Both the position numbers and the translations under genes were made by a program. Source: Inhella sp. (GTDB lineage: Bacteria > Pseudomonadota > Gammaproteobacteria > Burkholderiales > Burkholderiaceae_C). Taken from it: a stretch of 62,391 nucleotides of DNA. Where the stretch lies: assembly GCF_027532025.1 (NCBI RefSeq), contig NZ_JAPZSY010000035.1, positions 1 through 62,391 on the forward strand, given 5' to 3'. Under the pieces are notes generated by a model. The model saw only the letters and a list, made by a program, of their open reading frames with translations, was not told the DNA's origin and searched no databases. Below are positions 29,847 through 42,490 of this stretch, one piece after another (the first letter of the stretch is position 1; each line of letters begins with the position of its first letter).

Positions 29847-31320
29847 CGCCCTGCCGGGCGCTGCCCTGACCCCTGAACCCACGGCCACCCTGATCTCCGG
29901 CGCCCTGTCATCGCCGGGCGAAGTCTGGGCCCAGGCCTGCGCGCGCTTGGCGGCCGACCTGCCCGAGCAGCAGTTCGCCACCTGGATCAAGCCCCTGGCC
30001 GAGCCCAGCTTGGCCCTCGAGCCCGAGGGCTGGACCGCCCGCCTGAGCGTGCCCAACCGCTTCAAGCTGGACTGGATCCGCACCCAATACGCCGGCCGCC
30101 TGGAAGCGCTGCTGAGCGAAGTCGTTGGTACGCCGGTGCGCTTGGCGTTGTCGGTGCAAGCCAGCGCCGCGCCACCCACGCGGGCCCTGCCACCCACGGC
30201 CAGCGCCAGCGGGGCCCCAGCCGCCACCGCCCCCAGCCCCGCCGCCGCAAGGGCGCCCGCGCCCACCAACGCCTGGGCCGGCGGCGCCGTGGCCGCGCCC
30301 AGCAACCGCCTGAACCCGGCCCTCACCTTCGACACCCTGGTGGCCGGCCGCGCCAACCAAATGGCCCGCACCGCCGCCTTGCACGTGGCCGGCGCACCGG
30401 GCGGCACCTACAACCCGCTGTTCATTTATGGCGGCGTGGGCCTGGGCAAGACCCACTTGGTGCACGCCGTGGGCAACGCCCTGCTGGCCGACCGCCCCGA
30501 CGCCCGCGTGCTCTACCTGCACGCCGAGCAGTTCATCAGCGACGTCGTCAAGAACTACCAGCGCAAAACCTTCGACGAACTCAAGGCCAAGTACCACTCG
30601 CTGGACCTGCTGCTGATCGACGACGTGCAGTTCTTCGCTGGCAAGGACCGCACCCAAGAAGAGTTCTTCAATGCCTTCGAGGCCCTGCTGGCCAAGAAGG
30701 CACACATCATCATGACCTCGGACACCTACCCCAAGGGGCTGGTGGACATCGACGAGCGCCTGACCAGCCGCTTCGACTCGGGCCTGACCGTGGCCATCGA
30801 GCCGCCCGAGCTGGAAATGCGCGTGGCCATCCTGATCCGCAAGGCGGAGCAAGAAGGCATGCCCCTGCCCGAGGACGTGGCCTTCTTCGTCGCCAAGAAT
30901 GTGCGCGCCAACGTGCGCGAGCTCGAAGGCGCGCTGCGCAAGGTGCTGGCCTTCGCCAAGTTCTCGCACAAGGAAGTCACCATCGCCCTGGCCCGCGAGG
31001 CCCTGAAGGACCTGCTGTCCATCCAGAACCGGCAGATCGGCGTCGAGAACATCCAGAAGACGGTGGCCGACTTCTACAAGATCAAGGTCGCCGACATGTA
31101 CAGCAAGAAGCGCCCGGCCAGCATCGCCCGGCCGCGCCAGATTGCCATGTACCTGGCCAAAGAGCTGACGCAAAAGAGCCTGCCCGAGATCGGCGAGCTC
31201 TTCGGCGGCCGCGACCACACCACCGTGCTGCACGCCGTGCGCAAGATCGGCGGCGAGCGGCAAAAGAACACCGAGCTGAACCAGCAGCTGCACGTGCTGG
31301 AGCAAACGCTTAAAGGCTGA
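29836..31320 (+). CDS. dnaA: Chromosomal replication initiator DnaA
   Basis: A 494-residue initiator. Domain I (about 1-100, [24 protein letters not shown]) is followed by a low-complexity A/P linker. The AAA+ domain has Walker [17 protein letters not shown] and Walker [17 protein letters not shown]-terminal domain IV has the box-binding signature [36 protein letters not shown]. The start is ATG 29836; another ATG at 29823 is out of frame. It heads the dnaA-dnaN-gyrB series, with dnaN 60 bases downstream. Confidence 0.98.
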   Translation: MSADALPGAALTPEPTATLISGALSSPGEVWAQACARLAADLPEQQFATWIKPLAEPSLALEPEGWTARLSVPNRFKLDWIRTQYAGRLEALLSEVVGTPVRLALSVQASAAPPTRALPPTASASGAPAATAPSPAAARAPAPTNAWAGGAVAAPSNRLNPALTFDTLVAGRANQMARTAALHVAGAPGGTYNPLFIYGGVGLGKTHLVHAVGNALLADRPDARVLYLHAEQFISDVVKNYQRKTFDELKAKYHSLDLLLIDDVQFFAGKDRTQEEFFNAFEALLAKKAHIIMTSDTYPKGLVDIDERLTSRFDSGLTVAIEPPELEMRVAILIRKAEQEGMPLPEDVAFFVAKNVRANVRELEGALRKVLAFAKFSHKEVTIALAREALKDLLSIQNRQIGVENIQKTVADFYKIKVADMYSKKRPASIARPRQIAMYLAKELTQKSLPEIGELFGGRDHTTVLHAVRKIGGERQKNTELNQQLHVLEQTLKG

Positions 31321-31380
31321 CCCTGAGCCTGCGGCGAGAATGCCCGTTGGCCTAGAAGATCCCTCTCGGAGACGCAGAAG

Positions 31381-32499
31381 ATGATCGTCCTCAAAGGACC
31401 CCAAGACCAGTTGCTCGGCGCCCTGCAATCGGTGGCCGGCATCGTCGAGCGCCGCCACACGCTGCCCATCCTGGCCAACGTGTTGCTGCGTCGCCAAGGC
31501 GACGAGGTCGAACTCATCACCTCCGACCTGGAAATCCAGGTGCGCACCCGCGCCAAGTTCGACGGCAGCAGCGAGCCCTTCGCCACCACCGTCGGCGCCC
31601 GCAAGCTCATCGACATCCTCAAGAGCCTGCCGTCGGACCAGATTTGCAGCCTCTCCAGCGCGCAGGGCAAGGTCACGCTGCAGGCCGGCAAAAGCCGCTT
31701 CACCCTGCAAACCCTGCCGGCCGACGACTTCCCGCTGGTGCAAGAGGCCGTCGACTTCGGCCCCGCCTTCAGCGTGCCCCAGGCCACCCTCAAGGGCCTG
31801 ATCAACCAAGTGCACTTCGCCATGGCGGTGCACGACATCCGCTTCTACCTGAACGGCATCCTCTTCGTGGCCGAGGGCAAGACCCTCACCCTGGTGGCCA
31901 CCGACGGCCACCGCCTGGCCCTGGCCCAGGCCACGCTGGACGTGGACATGCCCAAGCAAGAGGTCATCCTGCCGCGCAAGACCGTGCTGGAGCTGCAGCG
32001 CCTGCTCAAGGACAGCGCCAAAGACGAAGGCGCCGCCATCGAGATGCGCTTCTCCAGCAACCAAGCCCGCTTCAGCTTCAGCGGCCTGGAGTTCGTGACC
32101 AAGCTCGTCGAGGGCAAGTTCCCCGACTACAACCGCGTCATCCCCAAGGGCCACAAGCACCAGCTCATCCTGGGCCGCGCCCCGCTGCTGGCCTCGCTGC
32201 AGCGCGCCGCCATCCTGACGAGCGAAAAGTTCAAGGCCGTTCGCCTCACCTTCCATGAGCACCTGCTCACCATCGCCGCCAGCAACGCCGAGCAGGAAGA
32301 GGCCAAGGAAGAAATCGAAATCGACTACGACGGCGACAAGATCGAAACCGGCTTCAACGTCACCTACCTCACCGAGGTGCTGGCCAACATGCCGCAAGAG
32401 ATGGTCGCCATCGACCTGAACGACAGCGCCAGCAGCGCCTTGTTCAGCATCCCCGAACGATCCGACTTCAGGTACGTGGTCATGCCAATGCGGATCTGA
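31381..32499 (+). CDS. dnaN: DNA polymerase III beta clamp
   Basis: A 372-residue sliding clamp that tethers the replicative polymerase. It matches the family from [36 protein letters not shown] to the C-terminal YVVMPMRI, across the three clamp domains, and is full length. GGAGACGCAGAAG precedes the start. It follows dnaA directly and precedes gyrB. Confidence 0.98.
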   Translation: MIVLKGPQDQLLGALQSVAGIVERRHTLPILANVLLRRQGDEVELITSDLEIQVRTRAKFDGSSEPFATTVGARKLIDILKSLPSDQICSLSSAQGKVTLQAGKSRFTLQTLPADDFPLVQEAVDFGPAFSVPQATLKGLINQVHFAMAVHDIRFYLNGILFVAEGKTLTLVATDGHRLALAQATLDVDMPKQEVILPRKTVLELQRLLKDSAKDEGAAIEMRFSSNQARFSFSGLEFVTKLVEGKFPDYNRVIPKGHKHQLILGRAPLLASLQRAAILTSEKFKAVRLTFHEHLLTIAASNAEQEEAKEEIEIDYDGDKIETGFNVTYLTEVLANMPQEMVAIDLNDSASSALFSIPERSDFRYVVMPMRI

Positions 32500-32506
32500 C
32501 GCCGCC

Positions 32507-32567
32507 CCGTTCGGGCTGAGGTATCGAAGCCCTCGCACGCTGGCCTTCGATACCTCAGGCCGAACGG
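32507..32567. repeat. Long imperfect palindrome between dnaN and gyrB
   Basis: Arms at 32507-32529 and 32545-32567 pair over 23 bases with a single mismatch, around a 15-base loop. The left arm begins CCGTTCGGGCTGAGG. This matches the style of the CTGAG...CGAACGG extragenic palindromes common in Burkholderiales and Xanthomonads. It may end dnaN transcripts or be a REP-type mobile repeat. Confidence 0.8.
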
Positions 32568-32604
32568 TGGTGTGCGGTGCAAAGCGGGCCTTGGCCCGCT
32601 TTGA

Positions 32605-35181
<2,577 letters not shown>

Positions 35182-35194
35182 AGGCGTTCCACCT

Positions 35195-35237
35195 GAAAAA
35201 AGAAGCGGCCTGACAACTTTCGTTGCCAGGCCGTTTT
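35195..35237. terminator. Bidirectional terminator, gyrB and defence operon
   Basis: A bulged 11-base-pair stem (CGGCCTG-CAAC with GTTG-CAGGCCG, four-base loop) is flanked by AAAAAA on the left and TTTT on the right. It serves gyrB rightward and could serve the res gene leftward. Confidence 0.9.
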
Positions 35238-35282
35238 GCTTGCGGGTTGTGTAGCGCTTGCCTGGGCGAGCCTACTAAGCAG

Positions 35283-37994
35283 TCACGTTAACGTCTGGAA
35301 ATCCACCAGTCGCTTGTCCTCGGTAACCACATCGTGTGGCACCAGCAGGTACTTCCACGGTTTTCCTCCGGCGGTCTTAGCGTGATCCGATGCATGCCGA
35401 CACCAGGTTGCCCCGGCCTCCGCCTTTGCCTTCACGTCCGTAGCTTCTAGTTCGTTGCGTGCCTTGGTCTCAACCATTAGCACGGCCGCTTCGGTCTCTA
35501 CGACGAAGTCGGGGATGTACTCGGGGTGCTTAGCGCCGTCGCGGTAGTAAATCTGGAACTGTCCCTTCACCGGCTTGAACCACTTCTCGGCGTCGCGCTC
35601 CAAGATCTTGGCAAACCGCAGCTCCGTGCCCGAGTCGAACTTCTGCAACGGGTACAAGCATTTGCTGAAGTGGCCGAACACCATCTGCTTGATGCGCGAG
35701 CTGTCGTCCACCGTGTCGCGGTAGTTCCGAACCACCTCACCAGAACCCACGGTGAAAGTTGGCGCCTTAAGCGCCGTAAACCCGCGTCGAACATCCGCGA
35801 CGTAGCTCTGCGCTGCATCGTAGTGATGCACCGCCATTTGCGCATGTAGGTTGTCGGCAATCAGCTGCCGGTCCAGGTCTAGCACATTGCGCACTTCGTC
35901 TTCGTCGCGCAGATAGCTCCGCAAGTGCTCCACCACCTGGCCAGCTAGGTCGTAAAGCAGCTCGGCGTGGGTGTTGTAGTCGATGTCGTCGAAGTCAATC
36001 AGCTTGTGGACGATGTAGTCCTCCAGCCGCCGTTCGCGCGGCCCCTGCTGGGCTGAAAGCGTGGACTGCTGATTCGTGCGCAGGTTCTGCAACACCAGCG
36101 AGCGGTCCTTAGGTTGCAGGTGCAAACCGCTGACATCTACCTTGAAGGGCCGGAAGCCGCTGCTGACCTCTCCTTGCGGAACCACCACGATGCGAGGGAT
36201 GTCGATGGTCTTTCGCAGCACTGCTTCCAGCGTTCGCTGCACGACATCGGCGACATCCAGCGTCGTCGATGCGGCCGTGTCGTCGCCCACCAAGTCCAGC
36301 TGCTCGGGGGGAAGTCTCTCCTGCACCGCCTGGGCGATCGCCGCCTGAATGTCTGGGCGCAGGAGCGCTTGCCGGGTCGGCGCCTCGTCTCTGCGCGTCT
36401 CGTATTGCGCGACCGCTTCCATCACCGCCATCACGGCCGCTTGTTCGCGCTCGCTGGTAAACAGAGGCGCCGCAGGCGCCATGCTGCGCATCAGCGGGTT
36501 GCTGGCGTCAGGACTATTCACCCCCAAGTCGCCCAGCAGGCTTGGCGTCACGGTCACGCTTTGCATGCCAGTGCCCGAGCTGTCCGGTGCATCCAGGATC
36601 AAGGTCTTCAGCCGAATCGGTGAGTCACTGCGATTGGCGTCGTCAATGATTTCTTGGAAGCGGTCGTGCGCAATGATGTTCAACCGGTCCACAGCCTCGA
36701 CGCCGGTTCGCTTGCCATAGGGCAGGCGCAGGCCGCGGCCGATGGATTGTTCGACCAGCGTGCGTGCGTTGGCAGCGCGCAGCGGCACGATCGTGTACAA
36801 ATTTGTGACGTCCCAGCCTTCCTTCAGCATGTTCACGTGGATGACGATCTCGGTTGGCTCGTCCACGCTCTCCACCGCCAGCAGCTTTCGCACCATCTCC
36901 TCTTCCTCGGCGCCGCTCTTGCTGCTATCCACCTGGATGACCTTGCCGCGGTAGCGACCAGAGAAGAAGCCGTCACCCTGCAGATAGGCGAGGAGGCTGC
37001 TGGCATGCGTGGTGTCGCGAGCAATCACGAGCATGAAGGGCTTCACCTCCTTCACTTCCTGGGAGCGCGAGTAGGTCTTCAGCTCCACCTTGGTGGTCTC
37101 ATGCACGCGCACACCGTCCTGCAGCTTCACGCGCTCCACTTCTTCGGGCGGCATGGCCCTGGCGTCGAAGTTGCGCTGCGTCACCACCGCCGGCTCTTTC
37201 ACGAAGCCGTCTTCCATTGCACGTGCCAGCGGGTAGTCCACCACCACGTTCTTGAAGGGCACCGGACCCTTGGTGGTCTCCACAAAAGGCGTGGCCGTCA
37301 GCTCCAGGCCCAGCACAGGCTGGAGTTCGTTGATGGCGCGTAGGCCGGCCGTGGCGCGGTATCGGTGCGACTCATCCATCAGCAGCACAAGATCCGGCAA
37401 CGCAGCCAAGTAGTCGAAGTAGCTCTGGCCGATGTACTCGCTGAGTCGCTTGATGCGCGGCGCCTTGCCGCCGCGCACTTCCGAACTGATCTTGGCGATG
37501 TTGAAGATGTTGATGCGAACGCCCGACCACAAGTCCTGCAGCTGCGGCGCCTGCTCCTCGTAGTTGTCTCCGGTGATGACGACCGGCGGCGCGGTCACGA
37601 ACTCGGCCACACCCTTGAACACGTACTTCGGCGTGTTCGGCGTGAAGTCGCCAATCAGCTTGTCGTAGATCGTCAGGTTCGGCGCCAGAACGAAGAAGTT
37701 GCGCACGCCGTAGGTCTGGTGCAGATAGGCGATGAAGGCGCCCATCAGCCGTGTCTTGCCCACGCCGGTGGCCAGCGCAAAACATAGCGAGGGGAAGTCG
37801 CGTTCGAAGTCCTGCAGCGTCGGGAACATTCCCTTCATCGCCGCCAGCGCGGCGGCCATCTCGCTGGCGTCGCGCCCGTGCTTCAGCAGATCAGGGCTGG
37901 CCTCGATGGCCCGCGCCAACTTCTCCAGGCTGTTGGCCTGCGGTGGCCGCAGGCTCAGGCGGCCGACGATGGCATTGACCTCACGCTGACTCAT
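35283..37994 (-). CDS. Type III-like Res helicase-nuclease
   Basis: A 903-residue protein with a superfamily 2 helicase core: Walker A ATGVGKTR (75-82), DESH box (207-210) and ELTATP. The second RecA half has SIGRGLRLPYGKR. A C-terminal PD-(D/E)XK nuclease has D829 (PEYIPDF) and E842-x-K844 (VETKAR). This is the layout of type III restriction subunits. In type III systems Res cuts after ATP-driven movement once Mod recognises unmethylated sites. Its start overlaps the stop of the RhuM-like gene (ATGA). It is last in the leftward six-gene operon. Catalytic residues look intact. Confidence 0.88.
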   Translation of the reverse strand: MSQREVNAIVGRLSLRPPQANSLEKLARAIEASPDLLKHGRDASEMAAALAAMKGMFPTLQDFERDFPSLCFALATGVGKTRLMGAFIAYLHQTYGVRNFFVLAPNLTIYDKLIGDFTPNTPKYVFKGVAEFVTAPPVVITGDNYEEQAPQLQDLWSGVRINIFNIAKISSEVRGGKAPRIKRLSEYIGQSYFDYLAALPDLVLLMDESHRYRATAGLRAINELQPVLGLELTATPFVETTKGPVPFKNVVVDYPLARAMEDGFVKEPAVVTQRNFDARAMPPEEVERVKLQDGVRVHETTKVELKTYSRSQEVKEVKPFMLVIARDTTHASSLLAYLQGDGFFSGRYRGKVIQVDSSKSGAEEEEMVRKLLAVESVDEPTEIVIHVNMLKEGWDVTNLYTIVPLRAANARTLVEQSIGRGLRLPYGKRTGVEAVDRLNIIAHDRFQEIIDDANRSDSPIRLKTLILDAPDSSGTGMQSVTVTPSLLGDLGVNSPDASNPLMRSMAPAAPLFTSEREQAAVMAVMEAVAQYETRRDEAPTRQALLRPDIQAAIAQAVQERLPPEQLDLVGDDTAASTTLDVADVVQRTLEAVLRKTIDIPRIVVVPQGEVSSGFRPFKVDVSGLHLQPKDRSLVLQNLRTNQQSTLSAQQGPRERRLEDYIVHKLIDFDDIDYNTHAELLYDLAGQVVEHLRSYLRDEDEVRNVLDLDRQLIADNLHAQMAVHHYDAAQSYVADVRRGFTALKAPTFTVGSGEVVRNYRDTVDDSSRIKQMVFGHFSKCLYPLQKFDSGTELRFAKILERDAEKWFKPVKGQFQIYYRDGAKHPEYIPDFVVETEAAVLMVETKARNELEATDVKAKAEAGATWCRHASDHAKTAGGKPWKYLLVPHDVVTEDKRLVDFQTLT

Positions 37995-39064
37995 GAACTA
38001 CCCTTCTTCTTGCTTGTCGATCCAACAGCCTGCTTGGCCTTGGCAACCCGCTCCAGCGCCTTCACCGGCTGCAGCAGTGCGGCCTCAAAGTCCTGTTCGG
38101 CCTTGCTGGGCAGTGCCTTCTGTTGGCTTTGGTAGCGCTCGAACTCGCCGTGCGCCTTGGCCTGCGCGGCCTCGGCGCTGATGTGCCCCGCATTCGTCAG
38201 CACCTCGCGGCCGGACAGGCGCAGGAAGTCGTCCAGCTTGGCGATCCACTGCGCCATCGTCACCGCATGTCGGTTCAAGGCTTGCAACTCAGCGAACTCC
38301 AGGTAGGCATTGACCACGCGGTTCAACACCTCCAGTTCGTCCTGCGTCAGGTAGTTCTTGGCCACCACGGCATCGCTCTTGCGCGGCGCCCCACCCTGGC
38401 TCGCGGCTGCCCAGCTGGTCAGCCCCATGTGCGGCTGGCCGGCGTCGGCGCGCAGGGCCACCAGCTCGGCGGCAGTGTGGCCGTGCGCAGCCCAATGCAT
38501 CTTGTTCTGCACGGTGGCAAAAAAGCGCTGCGAAGCCTCGGCGCTAGGGTCGTAGTCGATGCTGGTCGCGTAGATGTCCAGCACCTTGCGCCAGAACATC
38601 TTCTCCGACGAGCGGATGTCGCGAATGCGCGCCAGCAGCTCGTCGAAGTAGTCGGCGTCAGCACCACGCTTGAAGCGCTCGTCGTCCAGCGCGAAGCCCT
38701 TCACCAAATAGGTCTTCAGCGTATCGCTGGCCCATTGGCGGAACTGCACGCCCCGGTGCGATCGCACCCGATACCCCACGGCCAGAACCACGTCCAGGTT
38801 GTAGTGCTTCAGTTCGCGCCGCACCGTGCGGCTGCCTTCGGCGCGAACCTGTAAGTACGGCTTACAGGTTGCGCTTTCCAGCAGTTCGCCATCCGCGTAG
38901 ATCGCGCGGATGTGCTGGGTGATGTTCTGCGGCGTGCTCTGGTACAGCTCGGCCAGCTGCTGCTGCGTCAACCACAGGCTGTTGCCGGCCAAACGCACCT
39001 GAATGCGCGCGCGCCCGTCCTCGGCCTGGTAGAGCAGCAGCTCGCCGTCGTCGCCGTGCGTCAC
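37991..39064 (-). CDS. RhuM-like protein inside an R-M operon
   Basis: A 357-residue protein of the virulence RhuM family. It has the diagnostic N-terminal LWLTQQQLAELYQSTPQNITQHI block and ELKHYNLDVVLAVGYRVRSHRGVQFRQWASDTLKTYLVKGF. The C-terminal half (about 240-330) is helical. RhuM proteins are common in pathogenicity islands and R-M loci, but have no established activity. The GTG start at 39064 overlaps the methyltransferase stop (GTGA); an upstream ATG in frame at 39271 lies inside that gene and is unlikely. It is placed between mod and res, which are usually adjacent. Confidence 0.85.
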   Translation of the reverse strand: MTHGDDGELLLYQAEDGRARIQVRLAGNSLWLTQQQLAELYQSTPQNITQHIRAIYADGELLESATCKPYLQVRAEGSRTVRRELKHYNLDVVLAVGYRVRSHRGVQFRQWASDTLKTYLVKGFALDDERFKRGADADYFDELLARIRDIRSSEKMFWRKVLDIYATSIDYDPSAEASQRFFATVQNKMHWAAHGHTAAELVALRADAGQPHMGLTSWAAASQGGAPRKSDAVVAKNYLTQDELEVLNRVVNAYLEFAELQALNRHAVTMAQWIAKLDDFLRLSGREVLTNAGHISAEAAQAKAHGEFERYQSQQKALPSKAEQDFEAALLQPVKALERVAKAKQAVGSTSKKKGSS

Positions 39065-40725
39065 GCCACCGGCTCCTCGCCAAACAGATCGTCCTGCGAG
39101 GGTTGTACCGCTGGCGCCTGGGCCATGGGCAGGTTCTTCACGTTCAGGCTGTAGTCGTCGTGGCCCCACTCGCAGCGATCCTTGACCATCTTGGGGATCT
39201 TCTTGATCGTCAAGTTCGGCCAGCGTTCGGCTGCCTGGGCGGCCGTCACACCACGGTAGGCGCCGCAGCACACCAGCAGCGACCGGTCCTCGCCCAACTC
39301 CTCGCTCAGTGCGGCCAGTTGTTCGGCGCTCAGGGTCTGCGTGGTCACATAGATTAAGTCGCGCTCGCTGCTATGGCCGTGCTGCCACCACAGCGCATCC
39401 GAAGGCGCATAGGTAAAGCCCTCCAGCTTGCACATGGCCGCGGCCAGCATGGCCGGATCGTAGGCCGGGTTGATCACCAGATTGCCCCAGCGGTCGGTTT
39501 TCAGCAGCGTGGGCGCCAGGGTGTAGTAGCGAAAACCGCCGCCGCCTTTCCATCCGGTGGATTCCGTGACGCCGCCCCGGTCCTCGCCGTCAATGACCTT
39601 TTTCAAACGAGGAACGATATGGGTATCAGCGTGGTCGCCAATTTCCACCATGATCCAACGGCGGCCCATTTTGTGGGCGACGGCGCCGGTAGTGCCGGAG
39701 CCTCCAAATGAATCAAGTACCAGATCGCCTGGATTGGTCGCGATAGTGAGTACACGCTGGAGTAACGCTTCGGGCTTGGGTGTGATAAAGCCAGAGTCGC
39801 CGAACAAGGCAAGAATTTCACGCTTGGCATCTTGATTGCCCGTGACTTCTTTATACGGCCACCAAGTACGTGCAATCACGCCTTGTTTCGCGTTCTTGAG
39901 ATAAACCTTCCGAGTTGGCATGGCATTGCCGTCTTTGCCGAAATAAATTTCCCCGGAGGCACGCTGGCGATTGAACTCATCAAGGGGTAAGGCCCAATGG
40001 CGACCAGCGGCGGGCTTCACCGTTCGACCGGACGGCAGGATCACTTCATACCGATATTTCTCGCGTTTGGCGCCGTCCTCAGTTCTAACGTCAAGGGGGT
40101 AGGTGCGCCAGGGTCCATCAGGATCATTATCTAAGTTCTTGAAACGCCCCTGCTGCTCGTCACTTCGGGGGAGCATATTCCACCCAGAATCAAACCACTT
40201 CTCAGACCGTGCATAAACCAGCAAATGATCATGATCTGCGCTCAGGCCCCGTCCATTGCTCTTCGGTGTATATACCTTCTCCCACACCACATTTGCGACG
40301 AAGTTTTTCCGTCCGAAAACCTCGTCACACAAAACCTTCAGGTAATGGCTTTCGGTGTCGTCGATAGTTATCCAAAGGGAGCCATTTGGCGCCAATAGGC
40401 CTCGAATCAACTCAAGCCGGTCTCTCATTAGCCCTAGCCAAATGGAGTGCTCAACCCCATCATCGTAGTGTTCAAACGCACTGCCGGTGTTATACGGAGG
40501 ATCGATGAATACGCACTTAACCTTTCCAGCAAACTCGCTCTCAAGCGCCTTAAGTGCAAGAAGGTTATCACCCTTAATAAGGCGGTTGTCAAAATGATCG
40601 GTGTCACCAAGGCGGTGCTTAGCATGGTAACTGCGCTCGGTGTTCTCAAATAGAACTCGCGGCTCCAGCCGCGGTCGCAGCTCTTTACCAATCCACGTCA
40701 GTTCTAGTTTTTGATGCTGTGCCAT
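39061..40725 (-). CDS. Type III-like DNA methyltransferase (Mod)
   Basis: A 554-residue DNA methyltransferase, probably adenine-N6. Motif IV DPPYNT (75-80) precedes motif I FGGSGTTG (340-347), the permuted order of the beta class to which type III Mod proteins belong. The intervening segment (about 130-330) should contain the target-recognition domain. The start at 40725 has AAGGAC upstream and is four bases after the AIPR stop. Bases from roughly 39,560 to 40,720 are visibly less GC-rich than the genes on either side, while the 3' end is not, which suggests a mosaic or recently acquired specificity region. Confidence 0.9.
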   Translation of the reverse strand: MAQHQKLELTWIGKELRPRLEPRVLFENTERSYHAKHRLGDTDHFDNRLIKGDNLLALKALESEFAGKVKCVFIDPPYNTGSAFEHYDDGVEHSIWLGLMRDRLELIRGLLAPNGSLWITIDDTESHYLKVLCDEVFGRKNFVANVVWEKVYTPKSNGRGLSADHDHLLVYARSEKWFDSGWNMLPRSDEQQGRFKNLDNDPDGPWRTYPLDVRTEDGAKREKYRYEVILPSGRTVKPAAGRHWALPLDEFNRQRASGEIYFGKDGNAMPTRKVYLKNAKQGVIARTWWPYKEVTGNQDAKREILALFGDSGFITPKPEALLQRVLTIATNPGDLVLDSFGGSGTTGAVAHKMGRRWIMVEIGDHADTHIVPRLKKVIDGEDRGGVTESTGWKGGGGFRYYTLAPTLLKTDRWGNLVINPAYDPAMLAAAMCKLEGFTYAPSDALWWQHGHSSERDLIYVTTQTLSAEQLAALSEELGEDRSLLVCCGAYRGVTAAQAAERWPNLTIKKIPKMVKDRCEWGHDDYSLNVKNLPMAQAPAVQPSQDDLFGEEPVA

Positions 40726-40729
40726 GCCG

Positions 40730-42490
40730 TCATTGTCCTTGTGCTGCCGCCAACGCAGCCATGGTCTTGGCTTTGAGCCGACGCAAGTTCTCGGCTTGCC
40801 GCATAACAGCGACCGGCAACTCCCCACCCCAGTCTTCGGCGTCATAAGCCGCCCTGACCGCCCGCCGGATTTCATCAAGATCGCTGGAGATGCGGCCGCG
40901 CTCCGGGGTGGTCAGGCGCAGCGTTGCTGCATCCTGCAGCGCACCCGCGCGCAGCAGCACCAAGTGCATCGCCAAGTTCGCCAGCGCCAGCTCTTTGTCC
41001 GCCTGCTCGGGGGCGGCCGCTTCCATGGCAGCCGCATCGTCTTCCACCGTGTTGCGCATGAGCCGGCCCATCTGTACGACGCGCCATAGCCTGCGGGCTG
41101 TCAGGTGGTCGGGGAACAGGCGCTTGTACGCCGATTGCGCTGGGTCCGCAACTGCTTGACCCTTGAAGTCGGCTCGGGTATCCCAAAGCGATGCCGGCCC
41201 GTCGCTACCCGCCGCAAGCAGGAGCGCCTCAGGCCAGCAGGTTTTGTCGCTCAGCGCGAGCGCTAGGAAGCGGGCGGCGTCCTGTGCGGTGAACACGGAG
41301 TCTCCGGGCGCTGGGTCAACACTGCTGGGCTTGTAGATATAGGTGATGCCAGACGCTTTCAGCGTGCGGCGCCAGTTCTCCTGGTTGTCGTCGAGCGCCA
41401 TGAAGTCCTGCAGCAGGACGGCGTTCTGGTTGTTGCGGTAGCGGGTTACGCGGTCGCCAAACTCGGCGTCGTCGGCCGGGTTGGCCTCGATGCAGGTCAC
41501 CAGAACGCTGGCACGGCCCAGATCTGCATCGGGTAGGTCTTCGCGGGCTACGGTCCCTGCAGTCTGCGCGCCGTTGATGACCGACACGCCCTCGAGCCTA
41601 AAGCGCCCTTGGCTTCGGTTCAATGGCATGTTGCCGACCTGGGTGATGCGCTCACAGAGCAAGGTCACGCCATTGTTGAAGTACACGAAATGCTCGGGCT
41701 CGCCCCGCAGGGTGCCGAGCATTTCCTCGTTCACGCGCGATGAGCCGCGGTAGCGGCGAATGTTGGCGCGTACCAGCGCGTTGTCATGTTTCCGGTACAG
41801 CGCGGCTAGCTCTGCCACCCGCATGACGCCAAAGAAGCTTCGTCGTGGGCGCTCCACCATGCCGTAGTTGCGCAGTTCGATCTCTTCGGTGAACACGGCC
41901 TCGGCGCGCGAGGCCATCAACGCGTCATGGAAGTCATTGAGGCCGAAGCGTATGAAGCGGGCACGTTCGGGCTGCACGGCGTTGATATCGGTTAGCAGGT
42001 CCTTAAACATGTCCAGCCGGTCGTCGCCGAGCGAGGTGCCGGTGTAGGCCAGTGCTACCCGCACGGTGTACAGGTCGCCCATGGCGCGCTGCAGTGCAGC
42101 TCGCTTGGCATTCAGCGCGGCGTTGAAGCGGCCAAACTCGCCGGCCAACAGGTCGCGGACCCCGCGCACGAACTCGCCCACCTCATGCAGTCCCGGCTCG
42201 CCGATGCCGCTGTGGTGGTACTTCGATTGCACCAGCCAGATCACCTGCGTCGGACTGATCCAGACGGCGTCAATGCCATGGTCGCCTCCCCCGTCGATAG
42301 AAGCCTCGACTGCCTCCGCCTTGCTGACGCCTGCGTTAACCACCAAAAAATGGGCGGCCACGGCTTTCGACAGAAAGTTGCGTTCGCGTTGCTGTTCGTT
42401 GTCGCCCTTGCCCTGGATCAGCAACTCGTACTGCTGCGTGAGATAGGCCTGCAGTTGCTGGATCTGTAGCGGCCTTGGCTCTGTGGCCAT
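40730..42490 (-). CDS. AIPR-family abortive infection protein
   Basis: A 586-residue protein of the AIPR (abortive infection phage resistance) family. It has an N-terminal restriction-endonuclease-like core: DGGGDHGIDAVW with D74, then WLVQSKY with Q88-x-K90. The AIPR domain follows (FVYFNNGVTLLCERI, SVINGAQTAGTV, YRNNQNAV). The start at 42490 overlaps the helicase stop as TGATG and has GGGAG at good spacing; an upstream ATG at 42505 lies inside the helicase gene. AIPR homologues have been linked to phage exclusion, mainly in lactococci; the role here is inferred from context. Confidence 0.85.
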   Translation of the reverse strand: MATEPRPLQIQQLQAYLTQQYELLIQGKGDNEQQRERNFLSKAVAAHFLVVNAGVSKAEAVEASIDGGGDHGIDAVWISPTQVIWLVQSKYHHSGIGEPGLHEVGEFVRGVRDLLAGEFGRFNAALNAKRAALQRAMGDLYTVRVALAYTGTSLGDDRLDMFKDLLTDINAVQPERARFIRFGLNDFHDALMASRAEAVFTEEIELRNYGMVERPRRSFFGVMRVAELAALYRKHDNALVRANIRRYRGSSRVNEEMLGTLRGEPEHFVYFNNGVTLLCERITQVGNMPLNRSQGRFRLEGVSVINGAQTAGTVAREDLPDADLGRASVLVTCIEANPADDAEFGDRVTRYRNNQNAVLLQDFMALDDNQENWRRTLKASGITYIYKPSSVDPAPGDSVFTAQDAARFLALALSDKTCWPEALLLAAGSDGPASLWDTRADFKGQAVADPAQSAYKRLFPDHLTARRLWRVVQMGRLMRNTVEDDAAAMEAAAPEQADKELALANLAMHLVLLRAGALQDAATLRLTTPERGRISSDLDEIRRAVRAAYDAEDWGGELPVAVMRQAENLRRLKAKTMAALAAAQGQ

